From positions 13,127 to 77,126 of the forward strand of contig JAJFUH010000059.1 of assembly GCA_021372535.1 (NCBI GenBank): DNA of 64,000 nucleotides, given 5' to 3'. Numbering within the stretch: the stretch's first letter is position 1; each line of letters starts with the position of its first letter. The notes under the pieces are model-generated. The model was not told the origin of the DNA, searched no databases, and saw nothing but the letters and a program-made list of their open reading frames with translations. The translations under genes were made by a program, and so were the position numbers. Source of the DNA: a bacterium (GTDB taxonomy: Bacteria > Latescibacterota > Latescibacteria > Latescibacterales > Latescibacteraceae). This document shows, one piece after another, positions 36,748-45,786 of this stretch.

Positions 36748-37078
36748 GAAATATTGAATGGCCGTATCTTATTAAACAACAATGCTATAACGTTTTTTAT
36801 GCTCAGCGGGAAACACTGCTTCGTTTCCCTATTTCTCCCAGATTGATACACCCCCTTTCATTTTGAAGCATTTCATCATTTCATTCCCTGGCGGAAAATT
36901 TATATCCGGCCGCGATGTAGTTTTTATGGAATGCAGTATATCTCCAGCTTCATGAGGTTAAAATATAATCTGATTGTACGAATATAACAAAGCGAATCAT
37001 TGTAAAGGGTGAACGAACCGGTATATCGTGCTCTCCGCTATATCAATTGCCGGTCAACGGCTCGCGTTATGCCCCGGT

Positions 37079-37504
37079 CTACCATGCGAAGTCGTTACCG
37101 GCGCTTCCCGACATGACACCTTCGGTCCCGTCAAGCTTGACTGTCATGCCGTCATCGCCGTCGCCATCGTAATTAATATCGTTAGCGGCTCCGTTTTCCT
37201 TGCCATACGCCGTTTCATCAGCGATAACATAACTATAGGTAAAATGACCGTCAGGTTGCTGAAATCCCAGTTCAGGGGACTCTTCGCCAAAATCGAATTC
37301 TTCATACTGATTATGCACGTAATAATAAGTTTTCTCAAGATTAATGACATGCCACAGCCCCTGCTTGAGCTCGGTGAGCTTGGCGCGAGCAATAAAGGCG
37401 CCGAATTTCGGGATCGCAATCGAGGCAAGAATACCGATAATCACTACAACGATCATCAATTCCACGAGGGTGAACCCTTTCTCGCAAACCTTCCTGTGGC
37501 GCAT
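37079..37504 (-). CDS. Type IV pilin-like prepilin 2
   Basis: About 141 residues from the ATG at 37504 ([10 protein letters not shown] leader; AAAGG and GGCGGG upstream); ATGs at 37531 and 37555 lack such sites and the second overlaps a possible promoter. The N-terminal [27 protein letters not shown] is identical to that of prepilin 1. The head has a matching [19 protein letters not shown] motif, an acidic loop [13 protein letters not shown] and again ends in Trp. It is a diverged tandem paralogue. Lies between prepilin 1 and the PilR-like gene. Confidence 0.88.
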   Translation of the reverse strand: MRHRKVCEKGFTLVELMIVVVIIGILASIAIPKFGAFIARAKLTELKQGLWHVINLEKTYYYVHNQYEEFDFGEESPELGFQQPDGHFTYSYVIADETAYGKENGAANDINYDGDGDDGMTVKLDGTEGVMSGSAGNDFAW

Positions 37505-37550
37505 CGTTTTTCCCGCCTTTCGTATGAACATGTTTTTGATATCATTGATT

Positions 37551-37566
37551 CGCAAAAATCATGCTA
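37551..37566 (-). promoter_or_regulatory. Possible sigma-54-like site before pilin 2
   Basis: The minus strand reads TAGCATGATTTTTGCG, which keeps the TTGC -12 and the spacing of the site at 36732 but has AG in place of GG at -24. About 35 bases from the ATG at 37504 after allowing for the start. Weak by itself; supported only by the paralogy of the two pilins. Confidence 0.3.
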
Positions 37567-37700
37567 AAAATTCTCAGGATGCTGTAACGGATTGTTAATA
37601 TGTTATTATATAAATGATTATCCAAAAAAAAAATTTCCACCCGTAAAAAAATTTATCGTTCCATGCCCCATATTGAAACATATCTATTCAAAGTGGAACA

Positions 37701-39056
37701 TCACAACCCGTATTTCTCGATTTTCCGGTCGAGCGTCGAACGACCGATTCCGAGAACCTCCGCCACTTTCTGTTTCTGCCCGTTATACTGGGCAAGGACC
37801 CAGTGTATGTATGCTTTTTCTATCTCCTCCATATTGGGTATCGGCTTTTCCTGTTCATTGACGAGCTGCTGCATGACCTGCGGATTGACCATATGGTCGG
37901 GGAGTACTTCGGCTGTGATGGTTCCCGGACCGGTCAGGGCGATGATCCGCTCCACGACATTTTCAAGTTCGCGGATGTTGCCCGGCCAGGAATAATTTTT
38001 AATAATATCCATGACTTTCCTGTCAACAGTGCCGGGGGTATAATCCCGTGATGGGTCTTTGAACTTGAGAAAATGAAAGAACAGGAGCTCGATATCTTCC
38101 TGACGCTCGCGAAGGGGTGGAATATTGATATTGATGACATTGAGGCGGTAATAGAGGTCTTTACGGAAACCGCCGTTTCTGATAGCATCATCGAGATTTT
38201 CATTTGTTGCGGCGATGAGGCGGAAGTCCACTTTCACGGGGGAATGACCGCCCACAGGCAGAATTTCCTTTTCCTGGATGGCACGGAGGATTTTAACCTG
38301 TATGGAAGGGATCGTATTCCCGACCTCGTCAAGGAAAAAGGTGCCTCTTTCGGCCATTTTCATAAGGCCGTCCTTATCCTTGACCGCTCCGGTGAACGAC
38401 CCTTTCAAATGCCCGAAGAGCTCGCTTTCGAGCAATTCACTGGGAATCGCGCCGCAGTTTATCGCAACAAACGGTCCCTCCGCCCGCGGGGAAAGGTCAT
38501 GGAGCGCCCGCGCGGCAACCTCTTTCCCGGTGCCGCTTTCACCGGTTACGAGGACTGTCGACTCGGTGGCGGCAACCTTGCGGATAAGCTCCTTGACAGC
38601 GGTGATTTTCTCCGAGGTTCCTATGATCATATCGAGACCGGTCGTCCGCTTCAGGTTTGCCTTCAGGTTCCTGTTTTCCCTGATGAGTTCCTCCATCCTG
38701 AGTGTGCGCCTGACATAGTTCATGAGTTCTCTGTTCTTGAACGGTTTCTCGATAAAGAACGAAGCTCCGAGGTTAAGCGCGGCAATGGCCTGGTCCTTGG
38801 TTGCATGGGCGGTCATGATAATAATGGGTATCTCATAACGGTCATTGACCTTTTCAATAAGGCCGATTCCGTCCAGCCCGGGCATTTTAAGGTCGGTAAT
38901 GATGAGTCCATACGCGCCCGTCTCCTTTTCAATCATTTCGAGAGCATGGACACCGTCTTCGGCGCATGCAACCTCAAACCCATCCTTTTCAAGCATGATC
39001 TGCAGCGTGTCCCTCATGCTCTGTTCATCATCGACCACAAGTATCTTCTCAGGCAT
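37701..39056 (-). CDS. PilR/NtrC-type sigma-54-dependent response regulator
   Basis: A 451-residue activator with three domains: receiver (phospho-acceptor Asp55 in IITDLKMPGLDG), AAA+ ATPase (Walker A GESGTGKE at 172-179, GSFTGA at 219-224 as the sigma-54-contact loop in place of GAFTGA, GTFFLDEVG Walker B), and a C-terminal Fis-type helix-turn-helix (QKQKVAEVLGIGRSTLDRKI). Phosphorylation by the adjacent kinase should trigger open-complex formation at RpoN promoters. Its start overlaps the kinase stop, so the pair is translationally coupled. The sigma-54 site before pilin 1 is the natural target. Confidence 0.92.
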   Translation of the reverse strand: MPEKILVVDDEQSMRDTLQIMLEKDGFEVACAEDGVHALEMIEKETGAYGLIITDLKMPGLDGIGLIEKVNDRYEIPIIIMTAHATKDQAIAALNLGASFFIEKPFKNRELMNYVRRTLRMEELIRENRNLKANLKRTTGLDMIIGTSEKITAVKELIRKVAATESTVLVTGESGTGKEVAARALHDLSPRAEGPFVAINCGAIPSELLESELFGHLKGSFTGAVKDKDGLMKMAERGTFFLDEVGNTIPSIQVKILRAIQEKEILPVGGHSPVKVDFRLIAATNENLDDAIRNGGFRKDLYYRLNVININIPPLRERQEDIELLFFHFLKFKDPSRDYTPGTVDRKVMDIIKNYSWPGNIRELENVVERIIALTGPGTITAEVLPDHMVNPQVMQQLVNEQEKPIPNMEEIEKAYIHWVLAQYNGQKQKVAEVLGIGRSTLDRKIEKYGL

Positions 39057-40717
39057 CAGTCCGCTCCCTTCAGGGGAAGATCAAGCGCAACCTCAGCTCC
39101 GCCATTTACCCTGTTCTGCGCAAAAACGCGCCCGTTATTGCTTATCACCATTTTACGAACGATTGCCAGTCCGAGGCCCGTTCCCTCCTTTTTTGTGGAA
39201 AAGAACGGCTCAAACATATGTCCGAGAGCTTCTTTGGGGAATCCCGTACCCGTATCGCTCACGACAAGCCTTACGTACTCATTTTCAGGATATTCACCAT
39301 CCTCGATGGCCAATTCTATTTCACCGGTACCGGCAAGGTTTTCAAGGCTGTTGATGATGAGGTTGATCAGAATCTGTTTCAGATGATCGGGATCGAACAG
39401 CGCAACCGTCCCGCCGTTGACGAGGTTTCTGACGATAACGGTTTCGGTATTCCGGGGATCGTTCTCTATCAGGACAAGAACATCCTCTATTATGGCGCCG
39501 ATATCGACCATCTGGATATGAGGGGTCTGTATCCGGGCAAATTGTAAAAAATCGGCGCTGATAAGCTGCAGGCGGGCGGATTCTTTTTCAATGATTTTCA
39601 TCAGTTTTATATTATGCGGATCGCTGGTATCAACGCTTTCGGAAAGAAGTTCGACAGCGCTGCATATCGAGGCGAGGGGATTCTTTATCTCGTGGGCGAT
39701 TGCCGCGGATAACTCGCCAATGGCTGCCATCCTGTCGGATTGACGGATCATTTCGAGGAGCTTGTTCTTTTCGGTGAGGTCCTTGAAATTGACAATAATT
39801 CCCCTGCTGCTGCCATCCGTATCATATAACGTCACCAGGGTTAATCCGATGGGAAGCGGGTCTCCTTTCGGAGGGGATATCGTAATTTCCATCTCAGAGG
39901 GCTGGATCGGTTCACGGAGTCCGTGCTCGATAATCTTCACCAGCTCGCCGGAGCATTTACCAAATATTCCATTATACCGTTTTCCTTCAATTATGGCATT
40001 TCCGATCTGAAGAATCCTTTTTGCCGCGCGGTTCATGTACATGATCGAACCCGAGCTGTCCACCGCAATCAGACCGTTGGTCATACACTGAAGAATATCC
40101 GTTGTATCGAGCCTCGCTCTTTTAAGAAGCTTCAGCGCACTGATGAGGGCTGTGTCTTTTTTTATGACCCGCTCGGCAAAATAGCTTGAAAAGAAGCCGA
40201 CAGCGATAATGAGCGCGCTGAACATGAATGTCTGGAGGATAATACTGTTCCTGGTATCTTCCGCGATAAAAAAGGGATCAAGAAACGGACAGATAACAAA
40301 AACGGAGGACAAGAAAAATACAATCGCCAGCAGGGAAAAGAAAAACGTGTACAACCGCCGGAAAAAGAGCGATGCACACATGATCGAGAGAAAATAAAAC
40401 CCGACAAACGAGGCATCATATCCGCCGGCTGCATAGTTGATCGTGACAATGATCACCGTTATGAGAAAAATATCGAATGATATCTGTATGGCGAGAAGAG
40501 GCCGTGAAGTCCCCAGCATGTAATGGCTTAACCAGTAGAGAAGCGTGAGAAGGTATGTTCCCAGCACGATAATGGCGATGGGCGTTTTGTTGATGACATC
40601 CTGCGGGAGGGTTATAATCGCCATTCCGAGGGTTGCGGTGACAATTGCCGGTCTCAGTATGAGCATCCACCGGACGATCATCCAGTCCCTGGTTTTTTTT
40701 ATCCCTCTTCCTTTCAT
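39056..40717 (-). CDS. PilS-like membrane sensor histidine kinase
   Basis: A 553-residue kinase. Residues 10-200 hold about six membrane helices with no large periplasmic loop, as in PilS. A PAS domain (about 205-310) with LDTTDILQCMTNGLIAVDSSGSIMYMNRAA follows, then HisKA with the phospho-His in AAIAHEIKNPLASI, and the ATPase domain with DPDHLKQILINLIINSLENL, SDTGTGFP and TGLGLAIVRKM. It probably phosphorylates the regulator encoded directly downstream. GGAG lies five bases before the ATG. The signal it senses is unknown; in pilus systems it is the level of pilin in the membrane. Confidence 0.9.
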   Translation of the reverse strand: MKGRGIKKTRDWMIVRWMLILRPAIVTATLGMAIITLPQDVINKTPIAIIVLGTYLLTLLYWLSHYMLGTSRPLLAIQISFDIFLITVIIVTINYAAGGYDASFVGFYFLSIMCASLFFRRLYTFFFSLLAIVFFLSSVFVICPFLDPFFIAEDTRNSIILQTFMFSALIIAVGFFSSYFAERVIKKDTALISALKLLKRARLDTTDILQCMTNGLIAVDSSGSIMYMNRAAKRILQIGNAIIEGKRYNGIFGKCSGELVKIIEHGLREPIQPSEMEITISPPKGDPLPIGLTLVTLYDTDGSSRGIIVNFKDLTEKNKLLEMIRQSDRMAAIGELSAAIAHEIKNPLASICSAVELLSESVDTSDPHNIKLMKIIEKESARLQLISADFLQFARIQTPHIQMVDIGAIIEDVLVLIENDPRNTETVIVRNLVNGGTVALFDPDHLKQILINLIINSLENLAGTGEIELAIEDGEYPENEYVRLVVSDTGTGFPKEALGHMFEPFFSTKKEGTGLGLAIVRKMVISNNGRVFAQNRVNGGAEVALDLPLKGAD

Positions 40718-40770
40718 GTGTTCTCCATGGAACGAACCGCCCGCCTGCGCAGACCGGTATATACCGCTTA

Positions 40771-41025
40771 TTACCTGCGCTCGTCAATCCTGATAATGGT
40801 TACCACACGCCTGACGGTATCGGAAAACACGACATCATGGAGCCGCCGCGCCAGGTTAAAAAGGTCATCGGGGCTTCCCTCGACAATCGTACCCATAACC
40901 GATACCTCGTGGGGCAGCCCGCATGAATCGAGCACCTCCAGAACCGGGGAGACTTCCCTCGATATTCCCGGGCTGCAGGTGCCGAGCGGATAAACGCTGA
41001 TTTCCATACGGGCGTTCGTATTCAC
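40771..41025 (-). CDS. MTH1187-family thiamine-binding protein
   Basis: About 84 residues from the GTG at 41025, which has AAGGAG eight bases upstream and overlaps the trmJ stop. The body MEISVYPLGTCSPGISREVSPVLEVLDSCGL, MGTIVEGSPDDLFNLARRLHD and VVTIIRIDERR fits the small YqgV/MTH1187 family (DUF77), whose members bind thiamine or its precursors and form tetramers. Function in this cell unknown. Located downstream of trmJ with coupled start. Confidence 0.85.
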   Translation of the reverse strand: MNTNARMEISVYPLGTCSPGISREVSPVLEVLDSCGLPHEVSVMGTIVEGSPDDLFNLARRLHDVVFSDTVRRVVTIIRIDERR

Positions 41026-41783
41026 TGATCCTGCTCCTTTTTCATGTCTTCCCTGACCCGGATTGCATATTTGTCGATTTCGCCGCATAGTTTGTGGACA
41101 GTGGCCACATCGCGGCGTTCGAGACGTGTTCTCGAAAAAACACGCCGCAGCGATTTCATGTAGTTATCACCGTCATTCCACTGTTTCAGCCCGAGCGTTG
41201 TCAGCGATGTTCTCAGATGATCGTAGAGCGCCGCGATCTCCTCAGCCGGAGCAAAATCCTGCGGTGACCCGCCGCCGGGGTATCGCGCCGTAAAAATCTC
41301 ACAGGCATAAACCATTACCGCCTGGGCAAGATTGAGCGACGGCTGCGCTTCCGAAGAGGGTATCGTCGATATGATCTGGCAGCAGGACAGCTCGTCATTG
41401 AGCAGACCGCAGTCCTCACGGCCAAACAGGATTGAAACCGGCCCCGAACCTGCGCTCTCGAGTATCTCAGCCGCAGCCTGGCGCGGATTCATGAACGGCA
41501 CCCCATGACGGCGGCGCTGGGTGGTGCCCACAACGAGCACCGATGAGCCCACCGCCTCGCCGAGCGACGAGAAAACCTCGGCGCTGTCGAGAATATCCTC
41601 GCTGTTGTGCGCCATGTACCGTGCCTGGGGGTGGTCGCGAAACCACGGGTTGACAAGCACGAGCCTGCTGAGCCCCATATTCTTCATGGCGCGGGCGGCC
41701 GCACCCACATTACCCGGAACTTTCGGTTCGACGAGAACGATGTGTATGTTATCGAAATTCTTATTTTTTCCACGCATATTCAT
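41022..41783 (-). CDS. trmJ: TrmJ-type tRNA/rRNA 2'-O-methyltransferase (SpoU family)
   Basis: About 253 residues from the ATG at 41783 (41777 is an alternative; no clear ribosome-binding site for either). The SPOUT knot is shown by IVLVEPKVPGNVGAAARAMKNMG, LVLVNPW, SILFGREDCGLLNDEL and CQIISTIPSSEAQPSLNLAQAVMVYA, exactly the TrmJ pattern. It methylates the ribose at position 32 of tRNAs with S-adenosylmethionine. The C-terminal 80 residues resemble the TrmJ dimer extension. Followed by the MTH1187-type gene. Confidence 0.9.
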   Translation of the reverse strand: MNMRGKNKNFDNIHIVLVEPKVPGNVGAAARAMKNMGLSRLVLVNPWFRDHPQARYMAHNSEDILDSAEVFSSLGEAVGSSVLVVGTTQRRRHGVPFMNPRQAAAEILESAGSGPVSILFGREDCGLLNDELSCCQIISTIPSSEAQPSLNLAQAVMVYACEIFTARYPGGGSPQDFAPAEEIAALYDHLRTSLTTLGLKQWNDGDNYMKSLRRVFSRTRLERRDVATVHKLCGEIDKYAIRVREDMKKEQDQ

Positions 41784-41904
41784 ACACAATAATAATATGA
41801 GAATACCGTATCGACAAGTGTTTCGATTCAATCGACAGTAAAATAACCGATAATTTTTAAAGGAAACCGGAAGATTTAAGAGGGCGTATGAACATAAAGA
41901 CTTT

Positions 41905-42026
41905 GAACCGTGATGCCCACGATTAAGCCGGGATTTCCATGATTTTTAATCCGGGCAATCCTTTTAATCATGGTAATCGTGGTTCAAACTCCCCCCTGAT
42001 TCACCGAGAGAAACCAGCGGAGTAAA
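41905..42026. repeat. Intergenic repeat R3 (GATTAAGCCGGGATT type), copy 1
   Basis: About 120 bases starting GAACCGTGATGCCCACGATT, with GATTAAGCCGGGATT, TTTTTAATCCGGGC, AATCATGGTAATCGTGGTTC and a conserved tail CAACTCCCCC-TGATTCA-AGAGAAAC. Ends are roughly inverted (GAACCGTGAT / ATCGTGGTTC). The same run is at 48284-48408. The rest of 41784-42040 is empty. Confidence 0.7.
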
Positions 42027-42040
42027 AAATAAAAAATCGC

Positions 42041-42069
42041 TTGACAAGGAAAAAGGCCGGATATATCTT
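42041..42069 (+). promoter_or_regulatory. Sigma-70-type promoter of the BlaI/BlaR1-like operon
   Basis: TTGACA (42041-42046), 17 bases, TATCTT (42064-42069); transcription near 42076. The two palindromes at 42092-42116 would then lie just downstream of the start, where a repressor blocks elongation or initiation. Confidence 0.7.
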
Positions 42070-42091
42070 CTACCACAGTAAGTTTAATACC

Positions 42092-42116
42092 TTAAGCTTA
42101 AATATGTAAGCTTACA
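42092..42116. promoter_or_regulatory. Tandem palindromic operator for the BlaI-type repressor
   Basis: Two perfect palindromes, TTAAGCTTAA (42092-42101) and TGTAAGCTTACA (42105-42116), share the core TAAGCTTA with centres 14 bases apart. A degenerate third unit, AGTAAGTTTAAT, precedes them. They stand between the promoter and the BlaI gene start, as BlaI/MecI operators do. The sequence differs from the classical TACA-N-TGTA boxes. Confidence 0.72.
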
Positions 42117-42157
42117 TTTATAAACCATATGATACTCTCCATTTCGGAGGTGAATCG

Positions 42158-42541
42158 ATGACCGAATATGAGCTTGGCAGCGGCCAGATGAAGGTTATGC
42201 GCATCCTCTGGGACAAGCAGAAAGCAACCGCTCAGGACATCATCGACGAGATGAACCGTGAAGAACCCACCAAACGGAGCACGGTTCAGACCTTTTTGCG
42301 GACACTGGTCAGAAAAGGTCTCGCCGATTACTCTGTCGATGAACGTACATTCATTTATTATCCCATTGTCGGGGAAAAGGATATCGCTCATCATGCGTTC
42401 CAGAATTTTGTCGAGCATGTGTTCGATGGCTCGATGGAAGGTTTCGTCTCGTTCTTTGTAAAAAACAACTATGTACCGCAGGAAAAAATGGAGAAAATCC
42501 GCAGGATGCTCGAGGATAAAGAAGGCTCAGAGGAGAAATGA
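42158..42541 (+). CDS. BlaI/MecI/CopY-family transcriptional repressor
   Basis: A 127-residue repressor. The winged helix is clear (LGSGQMKVMRILWDKQKATAQDIIDEMN, KRSTVQTFLRTLVRKGLADY), followed by a helical dimer part. BlaI-type proteins bind palindromes near their own promoter and are released when a BlaR1-type membrane protease cleaves or triggers cleavage of them. GGAGG lies seven bases before the ATG. It is the first gene of a two-gene unit with the BlaR1-like fusion three bases downstream. Here the usual beta-lactamase is missing. Confidence 0.92.
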   Translation: MTEYELGSGQMKVMRILWDKQKATAQDIIDEMNREEPTKRSTVQTFLRTLVRKGLADYSVDERTFIYYPIVGEKDIAHHAFQNFVEHVFDGSMEGFVSFFVKNNYVPQEKMEKIRRMLEDKEGSEEK

Positions 42542-42544
42542 CCA

Positions 42545-45500
42545 ATGGTTTCCATGACATCGTTCTCCTCACTGCTCATGTCATATGCCTTTGATTTCAT
42601 CCCGATCGGGCTGTCGCTGATAGTACAGTCAACGGTGATTATCGCAACAGGACTGATCGTGAGGTATGTTCTCCGCAGAAAAAGCGCCGCGTTCCAGTCC
42701 CTGATTCTCCGGATGACTCTTGTCGCGGTTGTGCTGAGTCCCATCCTGACAATTCTCCTCAACAACGCCGGAGTCAGGCGGGTCGTCATTCCCGTGCCGC
42801 TCGTGGCGAACAATGCCGTTTTTTCGAAAACTGACGTTACGCGGTCAGTCAACACCGATACCGGTAAAGAGAACGGTTCGTCATACCCGCGCAGTCAGCC
42901 TGCGGATAATTCCGGAATACTGCGGCAGAGTGTCACCGTTTCCCCGGGAGACAGCAGAGGTCACAGCACCGATGCTCACCCGATGAAGGAAACGCCTTCC
43001 GCTATCAAATCCAATGAAGGCCGCGTGTCCGATGCTTCTTCACGACCATTGCAACAAAACCTCCCGCAGGATGATAACGGCGCGACAGCTCCCTCATTCC
43101 CGACTGATGAAACCGGCCGTAACGACAGGGGGTTTCTCGCCGGACTGTATGTAACGGTTTTTGTATTATGGGCCGGGACAAGTATATTCTTCTTTCTTAA
43201 AATATTCATTGTGTTCCTCTGTATAAACTATATCAGGTACTCGGCCCGACCTGCCAAATTCTCGTACCGGGTAATGTGCGGTGAAGCCGCCGCTTCACTG
43301 GGCATTACGGTACCGCCGGTACTCCAGCATCCGGTGGCGAAAGGCGCGTTCATCTGCGGTTATTTCAGGCCTGCTGTCATGCTCCCCGGGTATGACAATG
43401 AATGCTTCACGGCGACGAAGGAGGTTTTTCTCCATGAGCTCGCCCACCTTGCCCGTTTCGATCATCTCTGGAATTTTCTTCATCACATGGCGATAGTGTT
43501 TCTCCCTGTACAGCCGCTTCTCTGGCGGCTGATCCGCACAATCAGCGATGTCAGCGACTACGCCTGCGACGATTATGTCGTTCAATACAGCGGCGACAAT
43601 CATTCGTACGCCATTCAGCTTTTCACCATCGCCCGTACATACAATCCCGGAGTCCCGGAAGCGACAGCCGGCGTGGGAATTCTTTCCAAACCTTCGCCCC
43701 TCTACGACAGAATCGAGCGAATCCTCGACACTTCCTATGTCCGTCTCATCAAGGTACGGGCCTTCGAGCTCGTCTCGGTGATATTCTTTTTCTTCTCGTC
43801 TCTTACCGTGACCGGATTTGTCGGGTTCAAGGGCGAACACGGCAACGGGCGACGGATGGTTGTGAATACAGATCGTCAGAACATCGAGCGGATCATTACG
43901 ATCAGACCGGATAATACGGCTGAAAACACCGTCAGGCCCGGCTTATCATCGAAAAAAACAACTTTCTTCCATGCTGCGGTTCCGGAAACAAAGGAAACCG
44001 GTAAAAAGCTGCCGGATGTCACCCGTGACGATTCCCAGGTTAATTCCGGATCGATCCAGCCGGGTTGGAATATGATATCGGAAATCGATAATCCGGAACG
44101 GAACCGGATTCCCGCTCCCGATGATGCCGGGGCGATGCTGGTTTTCAATAGTACAAATAATGCCGGGCAGAAAGATGTTCCGCAAAACGATTCATTCTCA
44201 TCCGAAACCGGAATGGCTCAACCGTTACCATCCGTAACCGATGAACGGGAGACCGGAGCTGACAGCGCTCCACAAACGGCTGAAAGTTCATCCGGAGAAG
44301 CTGTTGCCGATATACGTTTTGATGTGACCGGTCATCCGGAATCATGGAGCAGAAGCACATCGACGCTCGATCAGTCCCGAGCCAGCAATTTCACGCTGAA
44401 ACCCATCCAGATTGTCATCCCGGTCGATTATCAGCATACCGAACCGCAGAATCCCGAGGAAGAACTGTTGTTCGACATGTACCGTTCTCTCGAGAAAAAC
44501 AAGCTGTACCCCGTATGGTCGCCCGATGGCAGCCAGATTGTCATAACCGACAGGATATACGGAATCTGGATGGTACCGGTTCAGGGCGGCGAGCCTGCGC
44601 TCATATACCGTAACGATCCCGTGCGGTATCATGATGTGACGGTGCGTCTTACGGGTATCGAACCTCTCTGTTTCGCGCCCGGAGGCCGTGAGCTGACGTA
44701 CAAACGGTATATCATCGACGAGGACATGGGCTCGGAAGTCATAATCGACAAGAGCACCTCTCCCCCGCATATGACGATTATGAACCCGGTGCCGGTCATC
44801 GAGATGGTTGACATCGAGACGGGCAGGACTCAGGTTCTTGCCAAAGGGGCGGCGTACGGCAGATGGAGCTCCGACGGCAGGCTGTTCCTGTACACCCGTC
44901 TCGATGCCGAATCCTTCAAGGAACTCATGATCCGTGATGTCTATACGGGAAATGAATACCCCATCGACGAATTCGCCGCTCAGCAAATCCAGCTGTCACC
45001 GAACGACCGATACCTCATGTTTAACGAGGATGACCTGTTCATGCTGCCCGGAACCGGAGATCTCAAGCGTTTCAGTCTGAGCGGCGGTGTCACTTTCTCC
45101 GATGTATCCCGTGACGCCCGGTGGATACTCTACACATACCGGGGAAGCCTTTTTGTCTACGACACTCATGATGAGAAGGCCATAGACCTTTTTCCCGAAG
45201 AGTACATATCGCCGAACTGGGCACGGTTTTCTCCCGACCTGTCGTCCATCTGTTTTTCCCTCGAATCGGAAAAGAACGGCTGGGAAATTTACCTGTACGA
45301 TTTCAGCAAGATAACATCCGAAACGGGAGTTCAGGAAGCAGCGGCGCCGGTTGCATTCGGGCTCAAAGACAATTTCCCCAATCCGTTCAATTCATCGACG
45401 ACCATTCAGTTTTCGCTGCCCGAGCGGGCAACGGCGTCAATGGTTATCTACAACATCATGGGGCAGCGTGTACGCGAGCTCGTTTCCGGAATGGCTGAAC

Positions 45501-45628
45501 CGGGGATACATTCGGTTGTCTGGGACGGCAGGGACGACAGCGGACGCACGGTCGGAACAGGAACCTATATCACGAGGCTTATCGCGGGAAATCATCATGC
45601 GGTGATCAGAATGACGCTGGTGAAATAG
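42545..45628 (+). CDS. BlaR1-type M56 metalloprotease fused to a propeller and a sorting domain
   Basis: A 1027-residue fusion. Residues 1-420 hold four or so membrane helices and an M56 protease: HELAH near residue 297 binds zinc, with YACDDYVVQYSG and the preceding ICGYFRPAVMLPG as in BlaR1. After the last membrane helix (VSVIFFFFSSLTVTGFVGF) comes a long polar, serine- and asparagine-rich stretch (to about 620). Next is a TolB/PD40-like propeller (WSPDGSQIVITDRIYGIWMVPVQGGEPA; WSSDGRLFLYTRLD; FSPDLSSICFSLESEKNGW), and finally NFPNPFNSSTTIQFSLPERA to MTLVK, a FlgD/Por-type domain. The propeller replaces the beta-lactam sensor domain, suggesting a different signal. Three bases after the BlaI-like gene. 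Confidence 0.88.
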   Translation: MVSMTSFSSLLMSYAFDFIPIGLSLIVQSTVIIATGLIVRYVLRRKSAAFQSLILRMTLVAVVLSPILTILLNNAGVRRVVIPVPLVANNAVFSKTDVTRSVNTDTGKENGSSYPRSQPADNSGILRQSVTVSPGDSRGHSTDAHPMKETPSAIKSNEGRVSDASSRPLQQNLPQDDNGATAPSFPTDETGRNDRGFLAGLYVTVFVLWAGTSIFFFLKIFIVFLCINYIRYSARPAKFSYRVMCGEAAASLGITVPPVLQHPVAKGAFICGYFRPAVMLPGYDNECFTATKEVFLHELAHLARFDHLWNFLHHMAIVFLPVQPLLWRLIRTISDVSDYACDDYVVQYSGDNHSYAIQLFTIARTYNPGVPEATAGVGILSKPSPLYDRIERILDTSYVRLIKVRAFELVSVIFFFFSSLTVTGFVGFKGEHGNGRRMVVNTDRQNIERIITIRPDNTAENTVRPGLSSKKTTFFHAAVPETKETGKKLPDVTRDDSQVNSGSIQPGWNMISEIDNPERNRIPAPDDAGAMLVFNSTNNAGQKDVPQNDSFSSETGMAQPLPSVTDERETGADSAPQTAESSSGEAVADIRFDVTGHPESWSRSTSTLDQSRASNFTLKPIQIVIPVDYQHTEPQNPEEELLFDMYRSLEKNKLYPVWSPDGSQIVITDRIYGIWMVPVQGGEPALIYRNDPVRYHDVTVRLTGIEPLCFAPGGRELTYKRYIIDEDMGSEVIIDKSTSPPHMTIMNPVPVIEMVDIETGRTQVLAKGAAYGRWSSDGRLFLYTRLDAESFKELMIRDVYTGNEYPIDEFAAQQIQLSPNDRYLMFNEDDLFMLPGTGDLKRFSLSGGVTFSDVSRDARWILYTYRGSLFVYDTHDEKAIDLFPEEYISPNWARFSPDLSSICFSLESEKNGWEIYLYDFSKITSETGVQEAAAPVAFGLKDNFPNPFNSSTTIQFSLPERATASMVIYNIMGQRVRELVSGMAEPGIHSVVWDGRDDSGRTVGTGTYITRLIAGNHHAVIRMTLVK

Positions 45629-45786
45629 AATCATATGAAGCGCACACAAACAGAATTCTCCTTTCTTCGGGTGATAGATAAAAAAATGGAGGTAGAACCA
45701 TGAACCGTGACAGGGATGCCTGACGGAAAATGTTGCGGAACTTGTTGCACGCAGTCAAAAAACACATGAAAAATGAGGGAAACTCT

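Noticed and set aside
42158-45628. A beta-lactam resistance operon
   Set aside because: No beta-lactamase or penicillin-binding sensor domain is present; a propeller takes its place.
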